Source: Thiopseudomonas alkaliphila (GTDB lineage Bacteria > Pseudomonadota > Gammaproteobacteria > Pseudomonadales > Pseudomonadaceae). Taken from it: a stretch of 64,000 nucleotides of DNA. Positions within the stretch are counted from its first letter, which is position 1; every line of letters starts with the position of its first letter. The notes under the pieces are model-generated. The model did not search any database. It was given only the letters and a program-made list of their open reading frames with translations, and had not been told where the DNA came from. Of the stretch, positions 8,704-16,766 are shown piece after piece. A program made the translations under genes and the position numbers. The stretch covers positions 2,293,001 to 2,357,000 of the forward strand of contig NZ_CP012358.1 of assembly GCF_001267175.1 (NCBI RefSeq). Direction: 5' to 3'.

Positions 8704-9406
8704 TCAGTTAGAAAACCTTATTACTGAGCAGATTAGTGTGCCTCACCAGGAACATTTTTCTAACCTAGACTCTAGTCATCCACCGCGTATTTTGCTGTTA
8801 TACGGCTCATTGCGTCAGCGTTCATTCAGTCGTTTGGTTGTTGAAGAAAGCGCAAGATTGCTCAAACACATGGGCGCCGAGGTGCGTATTTTTAATCCTG
8901 AAGGTTTACCGCAGCCTGACACTGCAGATGAGTCGCATCCGAAAGTGCAAGAATTACGTGATTTGATGGTGTGGTCGGAAGGTCAAGTCTGGTGTTCGCC
9001 TGAACGACATGGCGCGATGACAGGTACTTTCAAGAGTCAAATCGACTGGATACCACTCAGCCTCGGTGCTGTGCGCCCCACACAAGGGAAAACCTTAGCT
9101 GTAATGCAGGTCTGTGGCGGTTCTCAATCTTTTAATGTGGTTAATCAGCTCCGGGTATTGGGTCGCTGGATGCGGATGTTCACCATCCCAAACCAATCAT
9201 CGGTTGCCAAAGCCTATCTAGAGTTCGATGAAAATAACCGTATGAAACCCTCGTCTTACTACAACCGAATTGTTGATGTAATGGAGGAGCTGGTGAAATT
9301 CACTTTACTACTTCGCAACAATACACCTTACCTGACCGATCGTTATTCAGAGCGTGTCGAAAGTGCAGATGAACTCAGTCAACGCGTCAATCAACGCTCG
9401 ATTTAA
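8690..9406 (+). CDS. arsH: NADPH-dependent flavoprotein ArsH
   Basis: 238 aa from the ATG at 8690, which overlaps the end of arsR; the 16 upstream codons are read in the arsR region. The flavodoxin-like core is clear: [17 protein letters not shown] binds FMN phosphate, then [13 protein letters not shown], then [23 protein letters not shown] residues (seen as [12 protein letters not shown]). ArsH oxidises trivalent organoarsenicals such as methylarsenite to the less toxic pentavalent form, using NADPH and FMN in the cytoplasm. The gene is second in the ars operon, before acr3. Length and motifs match the family. Confidence 0.93.
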   Translation: MQTNNQLENLITEQISVPHQEHFSNLDSSHPPRILLLYGSLRQRSFSRLVVEESARLLKHMGAEVRIFNPEGLPQPDTADESHPKVQELRDLMVWSEGQVWCSPERHGAMTGTFKSQIDWIPLSLGAVRPTQGKTLAVMQVCGGSQSFNVVNQLRVLGRWMRMFTIPNQSSVAKAYLEFDENNRMKPSSYYNRIVDVMEELVKFTLLLRNNTPYLTDRYSERVESADELSQRVNQRSI

Positions 9407-9413
9407 GGATATT

Positions 9414-10508
9414 ATGATGACAACAGTTAAATCAGAAAATGCACCAAGCACCTCTGAGGGCATGGGGTTATTTGAGCGCTACCTTACTCTTTGGGTAGCT
9501 TTGGCTATTCTTGCTGGCGTTTTGCTAGGACAGTTTGCGCCAGTGATTCCACAAACCTTATCGCGCTTTGAATATGCACAAGTGTCAATACCGGTGGCTG
9601 TACTGATTTGGGCAATGATTTTCCCGATGATGTTACAAATCGACTTTAGCTCTATTAAAAACGTCGGAAAGCAACCTAAAGGACTGGTGATTACCACTAC
9701 TGTAAACTGGCTGATCAAACCTTTTACTATGTTTGCAATAGCCTGGTTTTTCTTCATGGTGGTTTTTGAACCATTGCTACCTGCTGCCATAGCCAGCGAA
9801 TACTTAGCCGGTGCCATCTTATTAGGTGCCGCACCTTGTACGGCCATGGTATTTGTATGGAGCTATCTAACCCGAGGTGATGCCGCTTATACCTTGGTGC
9901 AGGTCGCCGTGAATGACTTGCTTATGCTGGTTGCTTTTGCCCCTATCGTGGTTTTACTGCTTGGCATCTCTAACATTCAGGTGCCTTGGGACACAGTATT
10001 GTTGTCGGTGCTGCTGTATATCGTTATACCCCTAGCAGCCGGTTATTGGGTGCGAAATAGGGTTATTAAACACCGAGGTTTGGCGTGGTTTAACGATGTG
10101 TTTCTGAAGCGTGTTTCTTCGATTACACCTGTTGGATTGATCATAACCTTGGTGCTGTTATTTGCGTTTCAAGGCGATGTCATTATTGCTAATCCACTGC
10201 ATATTGTACTGATTGCTATCCCACTTATTATCCAAACAGTATTGGTATTTGCTATTGCTTACGGCTGGGCTAAAGCGTGGCGTATTCCTCATAATGTGGC
10301 CGCCCCGGCTGGAATGATTGCGGCCAGTAACTTTTTTGAGTTAGCGGTGGCGGTTGCCATTGCTCTGTTCGGACTGCAATCAGGTGCTGCATTAGCCACC
10401 GTCGTCGGCGTGTTAGTTGAGGTTCCTTTAATGCTTGCGCTGGTGCGTTTTGCGAATAAAACGCGTCATCATTTTCCGGCTGTTGCCGTAACTGATCAAC
10501 CTTCTTAA
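9414..10508 (+). CDS. acr3: Arsenite efflux permease Acr3
   Basis: 364 aa from the ATG at 9414, eight bases after arsH, with AAGGA at 9405-9409; the frame extends into arsH but that part is not family-like. About ten hydrophobic segments span residues 22-350. The signature stretches are FPMMLQIDF, the GAAPCTAMVFVWS motif carrying the essential cysteine near residue 140, and NFFELAVAVAIALFG near 300. Acr3 moves As(OH)2O- out across the inner membrane using the proton gradient. It belongs to the BART superfamily and not to the ArsB type. It is fed by ArsC, which supplies arsenite from arsenate. Confidence 0.94.
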   Translation: MMTTVKSENAPSTSEGMGLFERYLTLWVALAILAGVLLGQFAPVIPQTLSRFEYAQVSIPVAVLIWAMIFPMMLQIDFSSIKNVGKQPKGLVITTTVNWLIKPFTMFAIAWFFFMVVFEPLLPAAIASEYLAGAILLGAAPCTAMVFVWSYLTRGDAAYTLVQVAVNDLLMLVAFAPIVVLLLGISNIQVPWDTVLLSVLLYIVIPLAAGYWVRNRVIKHRGLAWFNDVFLKRVSSITPVGLIITLVLLFAFQGDVIIANPLHIVLIAIPLIIQTVLVFAIAYGWAKAWRIPHNVAAPAGMIAASNFFELAVAVAIALFGLQSGAALATVVGVLVEVPLMLALVRFANKTRHHFPAVAVTDQPS

Positions 10509-10518
10509 AGGACATATT

Positions 10519-10947
10519 ATGCTGGTTATTTATCATAATCCCGAATGCGGCACTTCACGCAATGTACTTAAAATTATCCAGGACGCTGGCTACTCACCGA
10601 TAGTGATTGAGTACCTAAAAGATGGTTGGACACGTGCGCAGCTGCTTGGGTTATTTGCTGCCGCCAACTTAACCCCCCAACAGGCCTTGCGGACCACTAA
10701 ATCGCCTGCCGCCGAGCTGGGTTTGCTGGCCGATAATGTTTCTGATCAAGCAATTCTTGAGGCGATGATAAAGCATCCAATATTGGTCAATCGCCCGATT
10801 GTTTGCAGCCCCAAAGGGGTTAGATTGTGTCGGCCCAGTGAAGTAGTACTCGACTTACTAGATAGCTGGCCAAAAGGTCCTTACTACAAAGAAGATAGCG
10901 AGCAAATACTCAACGCAGACGGCACACGCACAAGCTCAGTCCAATAG
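10519..10947 (+). CDS. arsC: Glutaredoxin-type arsenate reductase ArsC
   Basis: 142 aa, the normal size. The active-site motif HNPECGTSRN at the N-terminus holds the catalytic cysteine, and basic residues further on (RTTKSP near residue 63, NRPIV near 96, RLCRPSE near 105) complete the arsenate site. It reduces As(V) to As(III) with glutathione and glutaredoxin, so that Acr3 can export the product. AAAGGA precedes the ATG, and the gene starts 10 bases after acr3. The sequence is intact. Confidence 0.95.
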   Translation: MLVIYHNPECGTSRNVLKIIQDAGYSPIVIEYLKDGWTRAQLLGLFAAANLTPQQALRTTKSPAAELGLLADNVSDQAILEAMIKHPILVNRPIVCSPKGVRLCRPSEVVLDLLDSWPKGPYYKEDSEQILNADGTRTSSVQ

Positions 10948-10963
10948 TTTAAGGCTCAATCAG

Positions 10964-11623
10964 ATGAACATACTTATTTTTTTAGGAAGCGTTCGACAAA
11001 GCACGCCGCCGGCCCCAGTCCGTCTTGGTGAACGTGTTGCTTTATCGTGCAAGCAACATATTGAGCGTCAGTTTTCAGCGCTTCAAGTTGAAGTAATTGA
11101 CCCTCTTGATTTTGAGTTAGGACCTATCTTCAAGCCGCATTTTTCCTACACAAACACAGACGTTCCATTATCACTGCAAATATTGGCTGAGAAAATTGAG
11201 AAGGCAGATGGTTATGTGATGGTCAGTCCTGAGTACAACCACTCAATGAGCCCTGCGTTAGCCAACTTATTGAACCACTTTGGTAGCTCATTATTTTCTT
11301 ATAAGCCTTCAATGATTGTGACCTACTCCGCAGGTCAATGGGGCGGAGCAAGAGCCGCTGTTAATATGCGCACTTTTTTATCAGAGCTTGGCTGTCTTCC
11401 TGTTTCAGCAATGATCCATATTCCTAAGGCGCAAGAAGTGCTAAACGAAAATGGAGATTTTAGCAATGAAGTCAACCCGGAAAAATGGGCAGGCTATTAC
11501 CAGAGAGCATTTAGCCAGTTGCACTGGTGGGCAATGGCCGCCAAGCGCCACCATGCTAGTAAAGAGGGTGAGCAACGTCCGGTAGCCTTCAAACGAAATC
11601 CTGCGCAACGAAATGCGCCCTGA
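10964..11623 (+). CDS. NADPH-dependent FMN reductase-like flavoprotein
   Basis: 219 aa with a flavodoxin-like fold. The start reads ILIFLGSVRQSTPPAP, a phosphate-binding loop. SPEYNHSMSPALANLLNHFG near residue 90 and TYSAGQWGGARAA near 120 are the usual FMN-reductase motifs. It resembles ArsH only distantly. In this operon it may reduce flavin for ArsH or act on another arsenical or quinone; this is inference. It lies 16 bases after arsC and overlaps the sigma-factor gene by 11 bases, which supports co-translation. The C-terminus is basic and extended (about 25 residues), past the usual fold. Confidence 0.82.
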   Translation: MNILIFLGSVRQSTPPAPVRLGERVALSCKQHIERQFSALQVEVIDPLDFELGPIFKPHFSYTNTDVPLSLQILAEKIEKADGYVMVSPEYNHSMSPALANLLNHFGSSLFSYKPSMIVTYSAGQWGGARAAVNMRTFLSELGCLPVSAMIHIPKAQEVLNENGDFSNEVNPEKWAGYYQRAFSQLHWWAMAAKRHHASKEGEQRPVAFKRNPAQRNAP

Positions 11624-12152
11624 AATGACGCCTCATTGCGTTTTGAGTGCTTGGGATAGGCATGAACAAGAGCTGCGGATTTTTTTATTAAAAAAAATAG
11701 CAGACCCCTATGAGATTGATGATTTACTTCAGGAGTTGTTTTTAAAACTCATTACTCAAGGTCAGTCATTCTGTGGGGTTAAAAATCCAAGGACGTGGTT
11801 ATTTAGAGTTATGCGAAATTCTCTTACTGATCGTTATCGCACTGCAAAAACGTTTATTGATTTCGATCCCGAGATAGCACAAGTGATTGATGAAAAGCCA
11901 CCAATCCTTGAGTTAGAGGCGTGCATACTGCGTAACCTTGAAAATCTGTCAGATAAGGACCGTAGTGTAATCGAGCAGTGTGACTTACAGGGCTTGCGCC
12001 AAGAGATGTATGCAGAGACACAGGGTTTAACGCTTAGTGCAGTTAAGTCACGCTTACTGCGAGCTCGGCAGCGCCTTAGAGTAGAAATAGTGAATAACTG
12101 TCAGGTTAGATTTGATGAAAATGGACACGTTTGCTGTCACGTACCCCGGTAA
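11613..12152 (+). CDS. ECF-type sigma factor, SigZ-like, with Cys-rich C-terminus
   Basis: 179 aa. Region 2 is seen as DPYEIDDLLQELFLKL and NPRTWLFRVMRNSLTDRYR (residues about 31-75). Region 4 is seen as LSDKDRSVIEQCDLQGL with a helix-turn-helix ending LSAVKSRLLRARQRLR (about 112-153). The layout matches the SigZ branch of ECF sigma factors. The tail carries NNCQVRFDENGHVCCHVPR, with three cysteines and two histidines that could bind a metal or arsenical. No anti-sigma gene is next to it, so the tail itself may be the sensor (inference). It overlaps the flavin reductase gene and is followed, after 89 bases, by the permease and thioredoxin genes that it may switch on. An internal ATG at 11625 is also possible; neither has a strong ribosome site. 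Confidence 0.82.
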   Translation: MRPEMTPHCVLSAWDRHEQELRIFLLKKIADPYEIDDLLQELFLKLITQGQSFCGVKNPRTWLFRVMRNSLTDRYRTAKTFIDFDPEIAQVIDEKPPILELEACILRNLENLSDKDRSVIEQCDLQGLRQEMYAETQGLTLSAVKSRLLRARQRLRVEIVNNCQVRFDENGHVCCHVPR

Positions 12153-12241
12153 AGTGTTTTTCTTTGCATCCTTTGGTGAACTCATTCGTCTACATATATG
12201 AGAGTGGTTTATCCAGTGATCTTTTTAGGAGTATGCATTAA

Positions 12242-13561
12242 ATGATTAAGCAATTACGTGGGCTCTACGACAGCAATTCGCGTGAGGCCAACCTGCTGCT
12301 TTTTATGGTGGCAACTTTTCTTCTTATCTACTTTATTCCTGCCGGCACAGCGCGTTTTGATAATGCTGTTTTGGAAGGGGTACGTTTAACTCATTGGTAT
12401 GCTCAAGAGCATGTAATTCTGTGTTTACTGCCAGCGTTTCTAATTGCAGGTGCCATGTCGGCATACATTAGCCAAGATACAGTTATGCGTTATTTAGGAC
12501 CTGAAGCCTCAAAACCCGTGGCTTTTAGTGTTGCATCCGTATCGGGAGCTTTGCTGGCAGTTTGTTCTTGTACCGTTTTGCCTTTGTTTGGTGGTATCTA
12601 CAAGCGCGGTGCGGGCTTAGGTGCAGCAATAGCTTTTCTCTATTCAGGGCCAGCTATCAATATAATGGCGGTTGTCATTACAGCTAAAGTGCTGGGTGCG
12701 GAAATGGGTATTGCACGTGCTGTGGGTGCCATCCTATTTGCTCTGGTGATAGGCATAATTATGCATCTCATTTATCGCAAGGAAGAGGCACAGCGATCAG
12801 TAAAAAACAGTCGCGGCTTTGGTGGTGACAAAACTGAAAAACCGATGAGTTCAATTGTGCCTTTCTTTGTATTAATGGTTGGCGTCTTGGTTTTTGCTAA
12901 CTGGGCAGCGGCTGATAGCCCCGTTTGGATGCAGATTTATGCATGGAAATGGCAGACCACAGCCGTGCTTTCAGCGGCTTTTGCTGGGTTGTTAATCTGG
13001 CGTTGGCAATGGCCGCCTAAACAGTTATTTATACTGGCACTAGTGGTCGTTATTTCAGCTCTTCTCGTACCAACAGCCCCTGAGCTACCTTTTGCCCTAG
13101 GCATTGCAGGCTTAATGCTTATAGCAGCCTTGCGTGAACAGGACCGTGAATGGTCAGCACAAAGCTGGGATTTTGCTAAACAAATTTTACCTTTACTTTT
13201 AGGCGGGGTATTTATTGCTGGTTTCGCACTGGGTCGCCCTGGCCATGAAGGGATTATTCCTTCTGAGTGGGTCTCCATGGTTGTCGGTGGGAATACATTA
13301 TCTTCAACAATAACTGCATCAGTATTGGGCGCGTTAATGTACTTTTCCACACTCACAGAAGTCCCTATCGTTGATGCGCTAATGGGTGCAGGAATGGGCA
13401 AAGGGCCAGCATTGGCTTTGTTATTAGCTGGACCCGCGCTGTCGTTACCTAACATGCTGGTAATTCGAACCATATTAGGTACCGAAAAAACGCTGGTTTA
13501 TTGTGCTCTGGTGGTGGTAATGGCCACCACAACTGGGTTTGTTTATGGCAACTGGTGGTAA
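12242..13561 (+). CDS. Large ArsP/YraQ-type permease
   Basis: 439 aa with about ten hydrophobic segments. The family signature AVCSCTVLPLFGGIYKRGAG near residue 115 is followed by LYSGPAINIM, and a matching second half carries STLTEVPIVDALMGAGMG and LLAGPALSLPNM near 375-405. It is therefore a relative of the permease at 3975 but longer and without the Cys-rich loop. Members move organoarsenicals or other soft metals outward. AGGAG lies ahead of the ATG. The short thioredoxin-like gene follows 40 bases later, a pairing seen in other operons of this family. The substrate cannot be fixed from sequence. Confidence 0.82.
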   Translation: MIKQLRGLYDSNSREANLLLFMVATFLLIYFIPAGTARFDNAVLEGVRLTHWYAQEHVILCLLPAFLIAGAMSAYISQDTVMRYLGPEASKPVAFSVASVSGALLAVCSCTVLPLFGGIYKRGAGLGAAIAFLYSGPAINIMAVVITAKVLGAEMGIARAVGAILFALVIGIIMHLIYRKEEAQRSVKNSRGFGGDKTEKPMSSIVPFFVLMVGVLVFANWAAADSPVWMQIYAWKWQTTAVLSAAFAGLLIWRWQWPPKQLFILALVVVISALLVPTAPELPFALGIAGLMLIAALREQDREWSAQSWDFAKQILPLLLGGVFIAGFALGRPGHEGIIPSEWVSMVVGGNTLSSTITASVLGALMYFSTLTEVPIVDALMGAGMGKGPALALLLAGPALSLPNMLVIRTILGTEKTLVYCALVVVMATTTGFVYGNWW

Positions 13562-13601
13562 TTTCACCTGATGCACTTATGTCAAAAATGAGGAATTAAT
13601 A

Positions 13602-13832
13602 ATGAAGTTTACTATCTATGGTAGCGGCTGTGCCAAATGCAAACAGTTAACAGCAAATGCGGAAGAGGCTGCAAGTGCGAAAGGGATTAAATACGAAATC
13701 GAGAAAATTACCGACACTAACGCCATCATTGATGCTGGTATTATGCGCACACCCGCACTGGCGATTGATGGTGAGATTGTTATTGAAGGCAAGGTAGCTA
13801 ATGCGGATGAGATTCAGCATTTGCTTCCCTAG
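13602..13832 (+). CDS. Small thioredoxin-fold protein (redox-active disulfide type)
   Basis: 76 aa, the size of minimal thioredoxin-like proteins. The CxxC active site is GCAKCKQL at residues 9-16, and the cis-proline region is RTPALAIDGE near 47. It is cytoplasmic, with no signal peptide. GAGGAA precedes the ATG. Last gene of the ars operon, it stands next to the permease, so it may keep the permease or its thiol-bound cargo reduced; this is inference. The glutaredoxin-dependent ArsC could also be a client. Confidence 0.85.
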   Translation: MKFTIYGSGCAKCKQLTANAEEAASAKGIKYEIEKITDTNAIIDAGIMRTPALAIDGEIVIEGKVANADEIQHLLP

Positions 13833-13918
13833 ACGTCTTCAATTTGATCCGGCGCAACGGAATGCACTTTAAAGTGACTTGAGTCGCAAGACTCAGCCTA
13901 TGCAATACTTTAACAGCT

Positions 13919-13949
13919 ACTGCTCAGTGTTTTGGCGCTGAGCAGTTTA
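13919..13949 (+). terminator. Probable terminator of the ars operon
   Basis: ACTGCTCAG (13919-13927) pairs with CTGAGCAGT (13938-13946) across a 10-base loop, followed by a short TTT run. A smaller 6-bp hairpin with GCAA loop (13880-13895) lies just before it. The T-tract is weak, so the call is moderate. Confidence 0.45.
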
Positions 13950-14433
13950 CACTCAGTAATGATCATTTTAACGCAGAGCGTCCAAAGGTAGCTGATGAAA
14001 TCAGAAACGGGCGGCATTTGGGCTTGAAGTTCAGCGGCGCAAAAATCCAGCCTAAGGGAATATTAAAGTCCATTCAAAAGTAACGAGCTTGAAATAAGAT
14101 TGATTTCAAGAGGTCCTGCCTAAATATGTAGTGGCTCATATAGACACGTTTACAAGCAGCTTTCTATGCAACCTGGAAGAATGACAGCTTAAGAATTCAG
14201 GAATCTATAAAAACATTATCGATTACGCTTTTGGTTTCCCTTAAGTGTAGAGAGGGTATTAATGTCCGCTTTAATCAAAATCAAAGGCTGTTCAAAAACG
14301 AAGTTGGTGACTTTTAGTTTGTCTATCAATTAATTATAGCCGCTAAACGTACGCGCCCGGTAGACCTATCTTGAGCCGGGCGACAACAATTAGTCATGGA
14401 AAAGTGTTTACGATTGAGCGCTGACTTTTCTGT
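13950..14433. other. Stretch without a recognisable gene
   Basis: No supported reading frame is seen. The only structure is an inverted repeat, CGCCCGG (14354-14360) and CCGGGCG (14376-14382), about 50 bases after the end of the rightmost resolvase frame. It may be worn mobile-element sequence. Confidence 0.4.
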
Positions 14434-14997
14434 CTAGACATTCCACAGTCTTTTAATCGTGCTAATACTCACCCCAAGCTCTGCAGCTGCTTTGCTTTGA
14501 CTTATGCCTTGCTGTTTCAGTGCCTGGACTTCAACTGAACTGGCTACAGGTGGCCGACCTAACTGCTTTCCTAGTTGCTTTGCACGTTGTAACCCTGCAT
14601 TAGTTCGCTCTATGAGCTGATCGCGCTCGAATTGGGCTACTGCTGCCAACACCCCCATTGTCATTTTTCCTGCTGCGCTGGTTAGATCTGCTCCACCGAG
14701 AGCGAGGCAGTGGACGCGAATGTCTTTATCTTCAAGCCACTTAACCGTCTGCACCAGGTCAATCATATCGCGGCCCAACCTATCTAACTTTGAAACTATG
14801 AGACGGTCACCGGGTTCCATGCGCTCAAGCAGCTTATTAAATCCTTCGCGCTGACTTGCACTGGTGCTGCCGCTGACTGTTTCTTCGATCACGCGATGCG
14901 GCTCAATGCTAAAGCCTGCCGTCTGCGCTTCTATTAATTGGTTTTCTGTTTTCTGATCTGCGGTGCTGACTCTGGCATATAAGAAGGTACGCGCCAT
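14434..14997 (-). CDS. Serine recombinase, TnpR/resolvase-like
   Basis: 187 aa from the ATG at 14997; MARTFLYARVSTADQ is the standard opening with the catalytic serine, while the 38 upstream codons are not family-like. The catalytic arginines lie in SKLDRLGRDM (near residue 65), and LAAVAQFERD with LIERTNAGLQRAK forms the long E helix. A C-terminal helix-turn-helix (ISQSKAAAELGVSISTIKRL) binds DNA. It is complete and would resolve cointegrates or invert DNA. A candidate resolution site lies just in front of it at 15015-15079. No transposase gene accompanies it, so it is a leftover of a Tn3-like unit or a free-standing recombinase. Confidence 0.9.
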   Translation of the reverse strand: MARTFLYARVSTADQKTENQLIEAQTAGFSIEPHRVIEETVSGSTSASQREGFNKLLERMEPGDRLIVSKLDRLGRDMIDLVQTVKWLEDKDIRVHCLALGGADLTSAAGKMTMGVLAAVAQFERDQLIERTNAGLQRAKQLGKQLGRPPVASSVEVQALKQQGISQSKAAAELGVSISTIKRLWNV

Positions 14998-15014
14998 GAT
15001 TATTCCCCTTTCCA

Positions 15015-15079
15015 GTATCATAAACGTAGGTGCATAATACATAGCGGTATCAATACTGCAAAGGCTATATTTTGATACC
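15015..15079. promoter_or_regulatory. Candidate res (resolution) site of the adjacent resolvase
   Basis: Two inverted arrangements lie directly before the resolvase gene: GTATCAT with ATAATAC (about 15016-15040), and GGTATCAA (15046-15053) with TTGATACC (15072-15079). The second spans 34 bases, the size of a typical res subsite. The position matches the tnpR-res layout of Tn3-like elements. Confidence 0.45.
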
Positions 15080-15140
15080 AGCTGAAGGGGGTGTTCTGGG
15101 GGGGGTGTCATAAACGGTCGTTTTTGAACCCGTCTTTGGA

Positions 15141-15511
15141 GAAGGTCACACTATTATTCTTGCGGAGCAATTTGACCGACCAGCTGGATGACGTTGAAAA
15201 GCTTAGATAATACAGAGTTCACTGCATCTATAATTCAAGCGGTTAACGGAATGCTACTCGACATGCTGGCAGCAGTAGCACGTAAAGATTACGAAGATCG
15301 GCGTAGGCGTCAGTTGCAAGGAATCGAAAAAGCGCGAGCGGACGGAAAGTACGCTGGGCGTAAACCTGATTTGAAAAAGCGTGTAAATATTGCATCGCTG
15401 CTTAAGGCTGGCCAAAGCTACTCAAGTATTCAAGTAACTCTGGGTTGCTCCCGGCATTTGATTGCTGATGTAAAGAAAGGAATGGATACGTTAGAGTCAG
15501 CTCAAATATAA
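15141..15511 (+). pseudogene. Second serine resolvase, internally deleted remnant
   Basis: Two pieces in different frames together look like a resolvase. The first (15141-15178) reads EGHTIILAEQFDR, like the catalytic-core strand. The second, open from 15176, reads PTSWMTLKS and then FTASIIQAVNGMLLDMLAAV, ARKDYEDRRRRQLQGIEKA and GKYAGRKPD, ending ESAQI-stop at 15511. The stretch expected between EQFDR and PTSW is missing and the frame shifts there. The N-terminus is gone too. It is distinct in sequence from the intact resolvase on the other strand. Together with the repeats it shows that more than one recombinase-bearing element was here. Confidence 0.75.
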
Positions 15512-15540
15512 ATAGGTAGCCAAACTCACTACGCCACTAC
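15496..15540. repeat. Right copy of the repeat bracketing the arsenic block
   Basis: It shares the 19-base identity GTCAGCTCAAATATAAATA (15496-15514) and the similar 30-base tail with the copy at 3358. It begins within the last codons of the broken resolvase and runs into its flank. Confidence 0.6.
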
Positions 15541-15642
15541 AGTAGTCTGAGTGAAGCTATCTGTATTTCAGACGAATTACTGGATGGCAAAGTTTGTGGC
15601 CGAATAGTGGTCGATGTGAATCGCTGATAGGTAAGTTCTCAC

Positions 15643-16638
15643 TTAATCCATTAGAGTAGCCTTATCTGCTGGCTCATCAAACCTACTGTCACGAAAAGTG
15701 CGACGGTAATTGGAGGGCGAAGTGCCCAGCTGAGTGGAAAAGTGCTGACGCAATGACAGCGCGGTGCCGAAACCAACGTCTGCGCTGATGCGTTCAATCG
15801 ATAAATCGGTGGTTTCTAGCAAGTGTTGTGCTCTGGCGACCCGTTCAGCGTTTAACCATTGACTCACCGTCGTACCCGTCATATCCCGAAAGCGTCGGGT
15901 AAAGGTACGGCGACTCATGTTCGCCTCGTCCGCCAAGGTATCGACCGATAAGGGTTGCGATAGCTTATCACGCGCCCATTCCAGTAGGCCTGGCAGGCGG
16001 TTATCGTTGGACAGTTGTTGTACGGGGCGTTCAATGTATTGGGCTTGGCCGCCTTGCCGGTGTGGTGGGGTAACCAGCATGCGGGCAAGGTGATTTGCTG
16101 TTTCAAAGCCGTGGCGTTGCCTGATCAAGTGCAGGCAGCAATCAATGGCAGCAACGGTTCCAGCCGAGGTGATAATGTTGTCATCAGCCACATACAACAC
16201 ATCTGGACGAAACACAGCCTGTGGAAAACGCTGCGCAAACATGTCACGTACTGCCCAGTGGGTGGTCGTTTCTCTTCCATCGAGCAGCCCAGCATCACCC
16301 AACACAAAAGCCCCCAAACACAAACCCACAATCAGTGAGCCCTGAGCATGGGCGAGTTGTAACGCTGAAATCAACTCGGCGGGCGCAGGCAACTCAGCAT
16401 TTTCCCATGCAGGAATTATGATGATATCGGCCTGTTCCATGGCCTCCAACCCATCGCGCACCTCAATCATCACGCCCTGATCACTGCTAACAGAGCCAGG
16501 GGTTAGCGTGCAGTAGGTCAGATTGTAACGCGGAGAACCGGGTGGGTTTTCACTCGTACCGAACACCAGCCCCGGTACAGAAAAATGAAACAAGCTTATG
16601 CCCTCAAAAGCAAGCACGGCAATCTCTACATCACTCAT
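15643..16638 (-). CDS. GlxA-type transcriptional regulator (DJ-1/PfpI plus AraC domain)
   Basis: 331 aa. Residues 1-185 form a DJ-1/PfpI-like domain (VEIAVLAFEGISLFHFSVP, then LIVGLCLGAFVLGDAGLLDG with the nucleophile-elbow cysteine, then TTHW). Residues about 220-320 form an AraC-type double helix-turn-helix (LADEANMSRRTFTRRFRDMTG and ISADVGFGTALSLRQHF). It is read away from the exported MBL-fold gene, with 128 bases between, and probably controls it. Ligand and targets are unknown. The ATG lacks a strong ribosome site but the family alignment starts there. Confidence 0.88.
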   Translation of the reverse strand: MSDVEIAVLAFEGISLFHFSVPGLVFGTSENPPGSPRYNLTYCTLTPGSVSSDQGVMIEVRDGLEAMEQADIIIIPAWENAELPAPAELISALQLAHAQGSLIVGLCLGAFVLGDAGLLDGRETTTHWAVRDMFAQRFPQAVFRPDVLYVADDNIITSAGTVAAIDCCLHLIRQRHGFETANHLARMLVTPPHRQGGQAQYIERPVQQLSNDNRLPGLLEWARDKLSQPLSVDTLADEANMSRRTFTRRFRDMTGTTVSQWLNAERVARAQHLLETTDLSIERISADVGFGTALSLRQHFSTQLGTSPSNYRRTFRDSRFDEPADKATLMD

Positions 16639-16766
16639 AAATACCTCTGCAATTAGTTGTTGGCCCGATTGTATTGATTATTGTCATATAGGCCACTTTT
16701 GCACATACGATGTACGTTTTAGACTGAGCACTATTATTAACCAATAACGTATTTGGAGTTGTACAC

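Noticed and set aside
12153..12241. CGTCTA and nearby elements as an ECF-type promoter before the second permease
   Set aside because: The spacing to any GAAC-like -35 does not fit a known ECF promoter, and the SigZ consensus is not known to me.
12937..13473. 178-codon minus-strand frame opposite the second permease
   Set aside because: It is an antisense shadow of a clear gene, with low-complexity, shadow-like composition.
15095..15125. G-rich sequence with GTGTCATAAACGG as a Tn3-type terminal inverted repeat
   Set aside because: It does not match Tn3-family ends that I know and no partner copy was found in the window.
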